DNA from: Sternotherus odoratus
Taxonomy: Eukaryota; Chordata; Testudines; Kinosternidae
Assembly: GCA_032164245.1 (NCBI GenBank)
Contig: JAVMKO010000020.1
Span: 8,521,206 to 8,585,205, forward strand
Length of the DNA stretch: 64,000 nt
Direction: 5' to 3'
Shown: one piece after another, positions 24,126-35,256 of the stretch
Layout: the number at the start of each line of letters is the position of its first letter
How positions within the stretch are numbered: the stretch's first letter is position 1
Notes under the pieces: model-generated
The model's input: the letters and a program-made list of their open reading frames with translations, nothing else
What the model was told of the DNA's origin: nothing
Databases searched by the model: none
Program-made: the position numbers and the translations under genes

Positions 24126-25744
24126 TCATGGACCAAATTTCAATCTACAAACCACCATAACAGCTTCGCTCCTCCGGATCACAAAGTTGGGGGCAAACCG
24201 CGTGAAAGCTGGAGACAACGGAGTCTTTGTCAAGGGGACCTGGCTACAGAGCAAACTTGGCGTGGAGTTCAGGTGACTCCAGAGTCTGACCATCCTTTGG
24301 AAGCATTGCAAGTCGGTCGTCTTGGAGTGAGCTTTTCCACAAGTAGTGACATAGTTTGACCACCTTTTTGATTCTCCAGCCCCTCTCCTTGAAAAAAGTC
24401 TTTATCCTCAAGCAGAGTTTTGACTCTGGACAGGGAGAAGTGCTAGAGACATATTGAAGGCCACGGCGGAGTTCTCTATTGCTATTGATTCTTACACGAT
24501 ACTCCGGTACTATGGTGATTGGCAGCAGTATAAAACCTTGAGATAGATTGTTCCTAGCAACCAGGTTTAATGATGTTACTTTTTAAGAATTCTGACACAG
24601 TCTAAGGCTAATCTGGGCTGAATCCTAGGAAATGAATTAAATATGATTTTTTTTTTGTAATGGAAGTTATGGATTATTGAGAGTTCTCTTATTTCTGTAC
24701 AGAATTACTGGCTTTGAAGCGCTCGTGACGGAGAAATAGACAGAGAAACAATGCATAGGTTTCCGATTTGGGAGGAGGATGAAATGTCCTCGGGAATCTT
24801 GATTAGGAGTCGTATCATGTTTTGGGGAAATAGGCCGGAGAAAGGCAAAAAAGATAATTAAGAGGTGACAGGAGAGGATGCGGCTGAAATTCATCCCATT
24901 TATGTCTGAACAGGAAAATGATCAATACAGGCCAAAGAGGTTAAGTAGGGATGTAAAAGGAAAGGAGTCATGTGCATTTTGCAAGAGCTGTTCTTAAAAT
25001 ATAAAGTCTAGCAAGAGGGCGGGGTGTGAGTTTGTGTGTGTTTGCAGAACGAAAGAAGAAGAAATGCTGAGCTTTGGCTCAGGAAGGATATTTTACCTCC
25101 TGAGAATTTTTTCCCCCATCTAAATTCATGGGAGAAGAAGCAGAGACAAATGGGAAAGAAAGAGAAGGGCGTACACAGGAAGACAGACTGATTTGAAACA
25201 ATGATGATACTTCTGCCTTTACCAAAGAAGAGGAAGGCGGAGAGCATCCAAAGGTCAGATGATTGCTGGGTACGATAGGGGAGAAGTTTAAACCCTCTTC
25301 AGATAAGAACAGGAATATCAGGGAGAACAATGGCTATTCTTTAAAATGTAGATGAATCTAGTGCTGTGGTCAAAAGGCCTTAGAAATTGAAATGTGCAGG
25401 ATGGATGAGGCCATTAGTTACATGACTTCCAAAGAGGTTTTTCAGCTCCGCTTCCAGGTTGTTTTCGGGCGGCCTCCTTTTCACTTGCCTGCAGGGGTCC
25501 ATCTTAATGCTACTCTGGTGGTGGAACCAGTTTCCGTCCGAAGCACGGGTCAAACCATCTCCAACTCCTCCTGGCAACGATAGGGCTCGGATCCTCTTGA
25601 CTGCGCTGCGTTAATAGATCTTGGCTTGAGCTTGTTCTGGGCCAAAAGATACGGAGGATTTTTCCGAGGCAGGTTGTGTGGAATGAAGGTAGTTTGGACA
25701 GGTCCTCGCCATAAATTGCTTACTGTCTAAGTAGGCAAAAAATC
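24126..25744. other. No recognised feature
   Basis: Unique, AT-rich and purine-rich on the plus strand at 24720-25330. The minus frames at 24667-25330 are translated pyrimidine tracts (Phe/Leu/Ser-rich) and are not credible genes. Confidence 0.45.
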
Positions 25745-26025
25745 AAGAAGGGGAGGGTTATCCTCGTCCCTCGCTGAAACTGAGGCATAGAGAAATTAAG
25801 GGGCAGATCTTCCCCTGATTTGTAAGTTGCCATAGTTGACACCAGCTGAGGAGCTGTTCCTGTGGCCCTGATTTGATGTCATTGGGAGTTAGGTGCCAAA
25901 ATATCTTTTGGGGACCTGGCCCTACGTGACTTGTTCATAGGCCCAAAGGAAGTCTGTGGCCGGACTGAAAACTGAATCCAGGTGCCTAGAGGAATACCCC
26001 AGTGTCTTAATCACAAGAAAATCCT
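25745..26025 (-). repeat. MIR-like remnants, degraded
   Basis: The blocks 'ctgaaactgaggcatagaga' (25780-25799) and 'cattgggagttaggtgccaa' (25880-25899) belong to old amniote repeats, followed by a worn head around 'aactgaatccaggtgcctag'. Confidence 0.45.
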
Positions 26026-26864
26026 TCCAAAATATGAATGCAAAGCAAAAAGAATGATGTCCCAAACCCTCACCTACTGCTCATATCAAATATTTAATTA
26101 AAAGAGATTATGGGTCTCCACAGATGAGTGCACTTATAAAGAGTGAACTGGAATGAAAATGCAGCTTTCACTGTATCTTTTAAAGCTGTTAATTGGATGT
26201 TTTTCATAATACTCCCATTGCTTTTTTAAAAACAGACACCTGAAGAGAGGCAATATCCGGTTTTATGTTCCCACGAAAAATACACGGCGGTGCAGAGTAC
26301 GTGCCGCATACAGCAGGGGATAAAATTAGGTCCCGGGGAGGCAAGGTTCAGTGTGGCATTATTTTTATTTGCTCGGGCGTTAACTCTCCTGAAATTCAGC
26401 GCTGAACGTCTCATGTCACCTTCTCCGCTCCTCCCGGATTGATAAGTTTCAAAAAGTCCTACTTCGAAGTTAACAATAGGTGAACGCTTTAGAGCGGCCT
26501 GTGTATAACGAATTAATGGCCTATTCAGAGTAGCATACATTAAACAACGCAGGACGAGTTATTTGGTTAACGGTGCTAAATTGTTATGTTTGCTATCGGT
26601 GTTTGTTTCTCTTGTAGGCATGAAAAATAGAGGATCTCGGACCACTGATAATGAATGGCACCCAGGGATGTTTTTTTCTGGGACTAGTTTCCATAAAGAA
26701 ATATTATTTCTTAATTAATCATTCACTCGCCTTATTCACTATTGTCAGTGACTGCGTGGAAAATGGGGCTGGTAATTGGTGGTGGTTGTTTAGCATCGTT
26801 CTGTGACGTTAACCTGCTCCGATGGGTAACATTTAAAGAACGGGCTGTTTTTAGGAGCACAAGC
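26026..26864. other. Unique AT-rich block, candidate conserved non-coding
   Basis: No coding region. Segment 26450-26760 has no recognisable transposon signature and contains ttaattaatc and gttaacaatag words. Confidence 0.35.
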
Positions 26865-26867
26865 AGG

Positions 26868-26985
26868 AGGCAGCATTGTCCACTAGGTAGGGCACTGGAC
26901 TTGGGGATTCAGGAGCTCTGGGTTCTGATCCTGGTCTGTTACTGACTTGCTATGTAAGTCACCGTGGCGCTATGCAAGTCACACT
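26868..26985 (+). repeat. MIR-like fragment (5' half)
   Basis: The head 'agtgtcc'-like block is followed by 'agggcactggacttggggat', 'ctgggttctgatcctggtct' and 'cttgctatgtaagtcacc'. The 3' half is missing. Confidence 0.7.
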
Positions 26986-27670
26986 TGATATGTGCTCACC
27001 ATGGCCTAAGCTATGGAGGCTGCGACCGTGTCTACCACCTCTTCCATTTCAGATACACCGAGTTACAATCATCCAGCCAACGTAGCGCGATCTAGGAGGA
27101 AAGGCGCAAGTTTCCTAGTGAGCTGGGGGTGAAAAAAAGGAGGAGAAACTATTGGGGGAGTTTGGAGTCCTGCCTTACAAACCGATAGGCAATTTTTAAC
27201 TACCAAACATGAGTCTTGGGTGGGGGGTGGCATTGTAGCTCAGATATGCTGCAGGTGAGATGAAATGAGTGAGAGAAATACCTGGCTGAGAAGACGCCTA
27301 GTAAGGGATTTGGTTGAGACAGGAGGAAGAATAGAAAATATCTGAGATGACTCTTAAAGCTAATCACGTCCTACAGGGGATTTCTTGCCCTGCAGATCTA
27401 TCCCACCGAGATAATGTAACGGACTCTTCTTGCCTACAGGGCAAGGGTCCAGGGCTTCTTTAAGTCATTCCAAGCAGCAGACAGGACAGGATACCTCTCC
27501 CGCCCTTTATCTTTCCTTCTGTCTGCAATGCCAATGAGCCGTGTCAGGATTCAAATCCCTTAACTCTCTCGTTCCACAATCACCTGGCCTCAAGGCTGTC
27601 CTGGTCAATGGAGCGTAGAGGTGCTTTTAAAGAGGATTCCATCTGGTATTGCAGTGCTGACCCCTAAAAG
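26986..27670. other. No recognised feature
   Basis: Unique sequence, no supported open frame. Confidence 0.45.
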
Positions 27671-27810
27671 GGGAGGAATAGCTCAGTTGCTTGAGCATTG
27701 GCCCCCCCTAAACCCAGGGTTGTGAGTTCAATCCTTGAGGGGGCCATTTAGGGATACTGGGCAAAAAATCTGTTGGCTGATTTTACAAGATAATGTGGGG
27801 GTTGTTTCTG
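27671..27810 (+). mobile_element. Turtle tRNA/CR1 SINE, broken tail
   Basis: The head carries the A box (tagctcagttgc) and B box (gagttcaatcc) and continues through 'gagggggccatttagggata'. After about 27765 it diverges, and no CR1-shared tail is found. Instead the sequence leads into the hairpin at 27818. Confidence 0.8.
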
Positions 27811-27817
27811 AGGAGTG

Positions 27818-27897
27818 GACAGATGATTATATAGCGGCCTGAAGGACTCCTATGCCGACCCCCAGCTGGCCTTCAGTCCGCTATATAATCATCTGTC
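27818..27897 (+). repeat. Near-perfect 28-bp inverted repeat (hairpin)
   Basis: Arm 27818-27845 (gacagatgattatatagcgg...) pairs with 27870-27897 at 27 of 28 positions around a 24-nt loop. The 80-nt transcript would fold like a microRNA precursor, but a tail-to-tail transposon remnant could give the same structure. Either strand could form it. Confidence 0.9.
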
Positions 27898-28564
27898 AAG
27901 CTTCTGCATTGCACTATTTCACTAACATTATGCTTTTATTTTTATAATAGCCTTTCCCTTCTTATCCATTGAATCAATAAAACATTTCCATACATCATTA
28001 ATTCATTATCACTTTCATTTTGTACTGTTACCTCTCTCGCAACCTGCTGTCTGAGGGAGAGGAAGAAAATCCAATCGGCTGAATATCAATAAAGCCGCTC
28101 AAAGTACAAAGATCCAGAATAACAAAAGGGGAGAGAGGAAAATGGAGCCCTAATGAAAGGAAGTAATTGAAGTGCTATTTTATTTTTCCTTAATAACTGT
28201 CTGGGGTCTCTTACTGCCTCATACATATAAAAAGGATGAGATAGAAATGAGACCTGAAATACCTTGTTTATTTTTTGCATTAATAAGCAATTACTTTTCA
28301 CTCCATGTATTCCTAGACACATCTAATGATAGTCACTTAACACACGCTGCATCCTTTAGAATCAGTTAACATCTCTCTTGCCTATATAGAGTATTTTATA
28401 CAGCATGTATATTTTATATTTGAAAGTCTTTAAAAAGAAAAAAAAATCAGAGAAAGAAAAGAGTGCAGGGGGAAAAAATCTAAATGACCGAAAGCAAAAC
28501 AAAAGAATAGAGGATAAATGATCATCCCTCCCCCTGATTCTTCTATTATTCAATGTATCAGACT
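27898..28564. other. Unique AT-rich block
   Basis: No gene. Segment 27930-28120 is AT-rich with cattaattcattatcac-type words. A T-rich tract on the minus strand gives a false Phe-rich frame at 28362-28553. Confidence 0.4.
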
Positions 28565-28765
28565 AGGTTATAAGGCATGGGCCAGCAGGTGGAGTACTGG
28601 ATGGGAGATAGGAGAGCTGGATTCCATTTCCCGTTCGACTACTGTCAGTTCTCAGTGTCTGTTTTCCTCTACTGACTTTCCTTGTAAAGGGCTTTAAGAT
28701 TTGTGGCCAGCACGCTAAAGCTGAGCTAAGCACTTGTAGTATTGTCTCTCTTGGGTACTTGGAAC
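28565..28765 (+). repeat. MIR-like remnant
   Basis: It runs from 'cagcaggtggagtactggat' through 'gctggattccatttcccgt' to the 3' tail 'gtaaagggctttaagatttg'. Confidence 0.5.
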
Positions 28766-29015
28766 TCCCATCTCCGTACTCTCTGGGCAGCAAAGAGTCA
28801 CATACCTGCTTTGTTGAAAACTTGCATTTCCTTTTAAAATCCTAAAGAGGATTCCTCTTTCTCTGCTACACCTCTGCAAACCACTAGGAAAACAATGGAC
28901 CCACGCCTTGGGCTGACTTCCATGCAGACACGGTTGCCTAAGCCGAGTGTGTTACGAGATCAGCGGCACAGCTGGGATCTCTAACTCGGAGGGCCATAAA
29001 ATTATATAAAAACAA

Positions 29016-29195
29016 CGAGGAGTCCGGTGGCACCTTAAAGATGAACAGATTTATTTGGGCATCAGCTTTTGTGGGTAAAAAAACCCCACTTCTTCAGAGG
29101 CACAAAAGCTGATGCCCAAATAAATCTGTTAGTCTTTAAGATGCCACCGGACTCCTAATTCTTTTTGTGGATACAGACTAACTCTGAGATACAAA
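29016..29195. mobile_element. Inverted pair of Penelope-like element ends
   Basis: Left copy (minus) 29018-29073 and right copy (plus) 29101-29156 are inverted, matching at about 52 of 55 positions. They share 'gatgcccaaataaatctg' and are separated by 27 bp. The right copy continues to 'gatacagactaactctgaga', the usual 3' terminus of this reptile repeat. In better-preserved relatives the central part reads CTGATGA...GAAA, the core of a hammerhead ribozyme known from Penelope-like retroelements; here it is mutated (ctgaaga...caaaa read on the minus strand of the left copy). The family name is from recall. Confidence 0.55.
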
Positions 29196-29385
29196 TTATG
29201 TGGCTCTCTTCTTTTGTTTCCCTCCCCTATATGGAAAAAAATAAAACACCCTCATTTCCTGCATTTTTCAGGCTGTGAAGTCTGAAGGTTCTGCTGCTGC
29301 TCAGCCTGGCGGAGGAGAAGTGATTCCTGGGGACTCTCTCTCGAGAACACTCTGAAGGAAGGGAAGCCAGAAATCCACAAGGTTC

Positions 29386-29690
29386 GTTACTGCAATAGTT
29401 TTCTTCCATTGAAGGTGTCGTCGCACGTGCCCACTCTGGTTGCTTTGATTGTGTAAATTAAGGCACTGCAGTGGAACTTGAGAGGTTAGATTTCTGGCTC
29501 TGCCACAGACGTCCCTCTGCCTCACTTTCTCATCTGTATAGTGGGAATAATAATCCTTCCTCTGTGCTGGCTCCTATTTAAATTGTAAGCTATTCACAGC
29601 AGGGATCTCACCGTGCATATGTCCAGTACCTAGTGCAGTTGGGCATTGGTCTCAATGGGTGTTACTGTAAAATAAATAATATAGTGATAG
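29386..29690 (+). repeat. MIR-like remnant within a longer repeat
   Basis: Positions 29460-29690 follow MIR order (aaggcactgcagtgg, ctggctctgccacagacg, ctcactttctcatctg, 3' tail). The 75 bp before it (from gttactgcaatagttttctt) are also shared, inverted, with 39008-39220. The repeat unit is therefore larger than MIR, or the two loci descend from one duplication. Confidence 0.65.
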
Positions 29691-29880
29691 AATCATAGGG
29701 TGAGAAGGGATCACATTGTCTAGTCTAACCCTTTGTCAAGAGGCAAGATTTGTTGGGTCTAAACCATCGAGGACAGATGGCTTCTTATAGTGTTAGTCCC
29801 TATAAGAAACCCTCTGCTAGATAATCAATGGTACTTCCGTAATCTCTGCCTGAACGTCACTGCAGGGAACAGACTACTAA
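29691..29880 (-). repeat. CR1 LINE 3' end, old
   Basis: The plus strand begins 'agaatcatagggtgagaagg' and continues 'tctagtctaaccctttg', the reverse of a CR1 tail. Identity falls off after about 29800. Confidence 0.6.
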
Positions 29881-30289
29881 AGGAATTGACAAATACATAA
29901 CTTAAGGATAACACAATAAGCTTTTTTTCTCATGCTTCACGCTCGTCTCTGTCCTTTCTATCATTAGCTTCCAAAGAAGAATAACAGCAAAAGTCTCTTG
30001 CTTCCATGAGGGGAAAGATCCAGGCTGTATTTGACAGTGCAACATCAACACCGTTCATTTTCCTGGCTGTCTTTGTTTCCCCTTCTGTATTTAACACTGT
30101 GAAATACCATACCGACAGCGTAAGGCTTGTCTGTTTAGGTGCCTTGGGCCACAATCTGTTCAGTCCTTGGCAAAGAAAGAATCCATTTGTATTAGCGGTG
30201 TTGTGAATACTATCAGGAAAGGTTTGTGTTTGTAAAGAGGGGTAGGAAATGAACTTGCTTGCTTCACTGACTAGTGCATTAAAGACTCA

Positions 30290-30420
30290 ATCCTGCACTC
30301 ATTGAATTAAATGGCAAAACTCCCATTGATTTCTGTGGCTAGGAATCGATGTAATGCCCATCGAAGTCAATGGGAGACTCGGCATTGACTTTAATGAGAA
30401 CCGCATCAGATCCTAATTGT
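30290..30420. repeat. Ancient amniote repeat scar
   Basis: Two blocks, 'aaactcccattgatttctg' and 'gaagtcaatgggagactcgg', are approximate inverses of each other, the typical palindromic 'cattgacttcaatggg' segment of an old interspersed repeat. Confidence 0.4.
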
Positions 30421-30652
30421 GTCTGTGAATAGCCGGCCTTAAATAGAGCAACACTGTACATGCATCATCTTACAAGCTCCTTTTTCTTTTTAATGTGTTT
30501 GAAAGGAAAGGAGAGTAAAGGAGGCAGGCACCAGTAATAGAAAGAAAGAGAGAAAGTATATCTTCCTCTAGCAATGAGTTACCACCCTAGGGTTGTCCTT
30601 GGGATCCCCAGGGATGTGTACTACCTTGTTGGGGATAGGAAGAGCTCATTAA

Positions 30653-30840
30653 GGGGGAGGGATAGCTCAGTGGTTTGAGCAGTGGCCTGCTAAACCCAGG
30701 GTTGTGAGTTCACTGCTTGAGAGGGCTAGGGATACAGGTCAAAAATCTGTGGGATGATTTCATTGGGGCTTGATCCTACTTTGAGCAGGGAGTTGGACTA
30801 GATGATCTCCTTAGGTCCCTTCCAACCCCGAGATTCTGTG
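30653..30840 (+). mobile_element. Turtle tRNA/CR1 SINE, full length
   Basis: The complete succession is present: A box (tagctcagtgg), 'gctaaacccagggttgtgag', a B box zone (gagttcactgc, one base off), 'gttggactagatgatctcc' and the CR1 tail 'ttccaaccccgagattctg'. It is the best-preserved copy in the window. No clear target duplication was found. Confidence 0.92.
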
Positions 30841-31870
30841 TTTTTTGTTAGCTCCCTAACACAACCATCCTGTCAGCCATTCAGCACTATCCTCTGAGCT
30901 ACACCAGCCCTGCCTTTGCCCCACAGGTTGGCAATATTTTTCCCCCCACTACCAAGTCCTTCAAATCGGGCTGATCACTGGATACCCACAGAAATGCCAG
31001 CTCCTCTGTTTCCAAAGCAACACAGTACCACAGTTGACCATTGTTCCCTTAGACTATCGCTCCTGTATTACGCACAGCGCTTGAGTTTGATTTATAAAAC
31101 AAAAAAGAAATGTATTTTAAAAAGACTAAAGCTTCAAAGAAACAACCAGTGGGAGAAAGGGGAGCAAAGGGTTACAGATCCAACCAAATCATCCCACACC
31201 TTCTAGAGACTAAACATAACTAACAAGTTAACCTGCTGCGTAAAGAAATTTCTCACCCGAGGGTCTCTCCAACATTTTCGTCCAAGCCTGCCTGAAATCC
31301 CATTTTTTATGACGGAAACCTGCTCTCAGTTTATTCCCTAGATGGCGGAGGACACGGGGTCTCTTTGCATCCCCCCATAGATCAGAATGGATCTTTGACG
31401 CTCCCCTCAAATTTGGGTTCCTCCTCTCTCACCGCTTCCCGTTAATTTCCTGCTAAAGTCTCTGCCAGCTCTTCATTAGCATTGGATGTGCAATAGGAGT
31501 CTAGTAGCGTTTTACGATATGCAATACACAATGGTCCACCCAGGGGATAAGTGTCGCCCACTTCCTGTCTGGAGAAGTTTGTCTCAAGCCACCCTACCTG
31601 TGAGTGACCCAGAGAACGTAATTTTTAGTATAGATACGCAATTCCTGGCATGTTTTCCGTACGTGTATCTTGTAGGGACTGTGATGGTGACGATGATCAG
31701 TGAGGTTTTCAGGTAGAGAGGTAGAGGTTTTTGGTAGAGATCTGACATGACCCAGGAGCATAAGGAGTAGCCACTGTCAGAGGCGGCATATCACGATGAC
31801 AATCATGATGTAAATGCTTAGCTGGCCAGGGACAGAGCCTGATCCGCTATGGAAATTCCTGTGCCGATCA
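30841..31870. other. No gene recognised
   Basis: 31050-31260 (acaaaaaagaaatgtattttaa and tttctcacccgagggtctct) resembles a common turtle repeat that I cannot name. The frames at 30916-31206 and 31486-31716 have no domain support. Confidence 0.4.
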
Positions 31871-32225
31871 GGGTACATCTCTACTGCATTGTAAACCCAG
31901 CTCTGTGGGACCTGGCTTTATGGACTGTGTTTCCAAGCCCCATCCTGAGCACTGACACTGCAGTGCAAACCTGAGCGTACAATTGCTGGAGCTGGGTCTG
32001 ACAGCCGTGCTAATGGATCTACACTCCACTCCATGGACCTTCTGATTGGGGTCTGTGGCCTGAGCTGTGTCCACAGTGCAAAAGAACAGGGTTTAGACTC
32101 GAGTCACGGCAGGACTTGAGCTCTGATCCCCTGGGATCCAGGTCCTGAGTGCTTGCTGACTCGAGTCAGTCTGATTTGAGTGTGGATGGGTGGGGGCTCA
32201 AACCTGAGTCCGAGCCCCGGCTTAG
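31871..32225. repeat. MITE fragment, relative of the 9.1-kb element
   Basis: It begins 'gggtacatctctactgcatt', close to the left end of the 9.1-kb MITE, and shares 'tgctgactcgagtcagtctg' and 'ctcaaacctgagtccgagcc' type blocks with it (inverted in part). The right inverted terminus is missing. Minus-strand frames over this region are artefacts. Confidence 0.5.
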
Positions 32226-33224
32226 CGCATGGTCCAATATCAACAGTTCCGTGGAAGAACCTGACACGGGGCCGGATTCTCCTTCCATCATCACTGCTTT
32301 TGATTTGCACTGGAATAAATGAGAAGAGTATCTGCTTTTCAGTGAATCCAAGTAGGCATTGTTGATAGTTTAGCTGCACTCCTTCACTTAGTAGAAAGCC
32401 AATACCTAGAATTATTCCTGGAAGCTTCTGAGTCTCCTTACTGGTAAATTTCAAGCTTGTGTGCAGTCTGATCTATTCCTGGCGCTTCCCCGAACTCTAT
32501 TTTCATGAATGGCAACTCATGTTTTACAATGCGTGGATTAAAAAGTTAAATTTCCCTGTTCTTTGAAATGAGGTCCTTTTTCTAAGCACATAAAAAACAA
32601 GGTTTTTGGAAGGGGGTTAGGGAGGAAGAGAATGGAGTTCAATGTCTGCAGTCGGGCATCTGAAATGACATCTTCTATTGCTTTGCGTCAGCTCAGAACT
32701 TGTTAGCTTATTCCTGGTATCTGAAAACTGGACCCAGTATCACTCCGATGAACACATTTTAGGAAACATTGTCAAGTATAACTGGGTAGGGCTTTGTTAG
32801 TTCAGTCTATTACCTGCCCGTGAGTTATTCTAGAACAAGGAGTTCAGTTGATAAAAGGCAGAAAATCAATATATAAGATGGTTGAGATTAATTGGAAGTT
32901 TATAATGGATTTCTTTTTCCATTGGGGTTTCCAATAGCTTCTGTAGACCATCCAGCTTAAACCTGAATTTAGGTGTCCTGGTGCCAAATGTGTGACCGAT
33001 CTTAAGTAAAGCTTCGGGAAATCCATATTTTTGCATTAAGATTATTACAAACTCAAAATTGCAGCTATATAAAAATAAATTACGAGGGCCAGCGATAGCA
33101 GAAAATATAAGCCTTCTGGGGACGGTATCTTAATCCACTGATTTAAGGGGTTTTAGTAGTCCTATTTATATTACAGTCTCACTTTGAGACATACATGTTC
33201 AAATGGAGATTGAGGCCCCATTGT
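32226..33224. other. No recognised feature
   Basis: Unique AT-rich sequence. No supported open frame. Confidence 0.45.
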
Positions 33225-33346
33225 GCTAGATTCTGTATAGAAACAAAAGTTAGATCTCCAGAGAGATTACAATGTAAGTAGATAAGAGAAAAGAAATATC
33301 ATTATTCCCAGTTTTACAGATGGGAAATTGAGGTACAAGGAGATCA

Positions 33347-33908
33347 TAGAATCATAGAATATTGGGGTTGGAAGGGACCTCTGGAGGTCATCTAGTCCAA
33401 CCCCCTGCTCAAAGCAGGATCATTCCCCAACTAAATTATCCCAGCCAAGGCTTTGTCAAGCCTGACCTTAAAAACCTCTAAGGAAGGTGATTCTACCACC
33501 TCCCTAGGCAACCTATTCCAGTGCTTCACCCCCCTCCTAGTGAAAAAGTTTTTCCTAATATCCAATCTAAACCTTCCCAACTGCAACTTCAGACCATGAC
33601 TCCTGGTTCTGTCATCGGCTACCACTGAGAACAGTCTAGATCCATCCTCTTTAGAACCCCCTTTCAGGTAGTTGAAAGCAGCTATCAAATCTCCCCTCGG
33701 TCTTCTCTTCTGCAGACTAAACAATCCCAGTTCTCTCAGCCTCTCCTCATAAGTCATGCACTCCAAGCCCCTAATCATTTTTGTTGCCCTTCTCTGGACT
33801 CTTTCCAATTTTTCCACATCCTTCTTGTAGTGTGGACCCCAAAACTGGACACAGTCCTCCAGATGAGGCCTCGCCCATGTCGAATAAAGGGGAACAATCA
33901 CGTCCCCC
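33347..33908 (-). mobile_element. CR1 LINE, 5'-truncated, with target duplication
   Basis: This 562-bp copy inserted into the older MIR-like element and duplicated gatca (33342-33346 and 33909-33913). Its 3' tail, at low coordinate, carries the CR1 'tagaatcatagaat' octamer repeats. It is less decayed than other CR1 copies in the window. Confidence 0.88.
33431..33901 (-). pseudogene. C-terminal end of CR1 ORF2 (reverse transcriptase)
   Basis: The minus-strand frame is open for 156 codons. It reads [20 protein letters not shown], then [20 protein letters not shown], then [20 protein letters not shown] and ends in ...[17 protein letters not shown]. This is the conserved C-terminal segment of CR1-type non-LTR reverse transcriptase. 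The polymerase active site and the endonuclease domain lie upstream and are missing, so the fragment is inactive. The undisturbed frame suggests recent insertion. Confidence 0.9.
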
Positions 33909-34010
33909 GATCAAGGTGAAATGACTTGCCAGAGAGACCCCAGTGTCAGAGCCAGGGACTGAACCCATATTTCTTCTGAGCTCCAGTTAAGTGCCTTTTG
34001 TAGCATCTTC

Positions 34011-35099
34011 CAGTGCTGGAAGATCTCAGAATCAGCTTCTCTCTCGAACACCTTGGGAACAACAGCCTTTTGTCTATCCACCTTCAAATCCCTCCTTAAA
34101 TACACCACAGTGATATCTACAAAACACTATTTGACGACGGCTAGACAAGTTGTAAGTCTATTTTGCTTTGCTTTTCACTCCTTTTGATGTGCACCCCTCT
34201 TTTGTCGCAAGCTGTTAAATCCTGTCACCGCCTACCGTGTAAAGCTCTTTGGGCAGGGTACTTTACTTTGGCCGAACGATTCATACTAAATCGGGCCTTG
34301 AATCTTATCTGACATCCTTGCGGTACAAATCATAACACTAGAGAACTTTACAAATATTGTTTGTTTTAGCATTGTAATAGCCCTGTGCAGCCGGACGGGA
34401 CTTAACATTATCCCTATTTTATAGAGGGGGAAACGTATATCCAGAATGTTGAAGATTTTAAACATCTGTGAGTGGTAGGCCCAAGCCGCATGTTCATTTG
34501 GCTGCAATCGGGCAGGCGGTGTTGGCCAATGCATGTGCAAATGAGTAGAGCGCACCTAACCGTCGTCTGCTGCACATGCTGTTACCACAATTACCTCTGT
34601 GGCTTAAGGGCGCAGGCAGTTGAAAATCCAGCTCCATGTGAGTTTTGCGCCAGGTTACAGAGGACATTGGCGTAAGAGCCAGGAACGAAACCCTAAGAGG
34701 GCTTCTGCAAGTCAGCCCCCGACTCAGTAAAGTGCTTAACTTGAAGCGTACGTATAGTCCCTTTGAAAGCTAGACGCTTTTTTAGAATGGGTAAAGATGC
34801 GTGCGAGTCTTTCAAGGATCAGAGCCGAAGGTCGGCGCCTCACGCACCAACACGTGATGCTATGCTATGCTTAGCGGCTCTGAAATAGAGTACAAAAGGT
34901 GCTTTCCTTGCAGCTGTGGTCTTTGCTGAATAGCTGAATAAGCACCCCTGCGGGTAATCTCTGCAAGCGGTTGTCCTGTGACTGTTCTGTTCCGCTCGCT
35001 CCCAAAACACCAAGGCCTTTGGCACAAGATACACTCCTCTTCCCTTCGGTACTTTGATGCCGAACCAGCGTTCACTGCATAGGCATGCACAGTGCATTT
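34011..35099. other. Mostly unique; MIR-like scraps
   Basis: Scraps resembling MIR lie at 34225-34300 (gtgtaaagctctttgggcag) and 34385-34450 (attatccctattttatagag). No gene is supported. The frames beginning near 34840 on the minus strand run into the hAT element and are artefacts. Confidence 0.45.
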
Positions 35100-35256
35100 C
35101 ATTAGGGCAGGGGTGGGGAACCTCCGGCCTCCGGGCCGTATACGGCCCGCCAAATGATCCGGTCCGGCCCGCAGGCGGGTCTGGAAAACCTGCGCCATAG
35201 AGAGGGCCGGACCAACGTCGCGGTGGGAGTGCGTAGGCGGGGCGCTGCGCGTTGTT

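Larger units (their letters stand above)
33225..34010 (-). repeat. MIR-like element split by a CR1 insertion
   Basis: Left half 33225-33346 ('ccagagagattacaatgta', 'ttttacagatgggaaattga') and right half 33909-34010 ('gtgaaatgacttgccagaga', 'cagggactgaacccatattt') join into one continuous element once the CR1 is removed. Confidence 0.75.
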
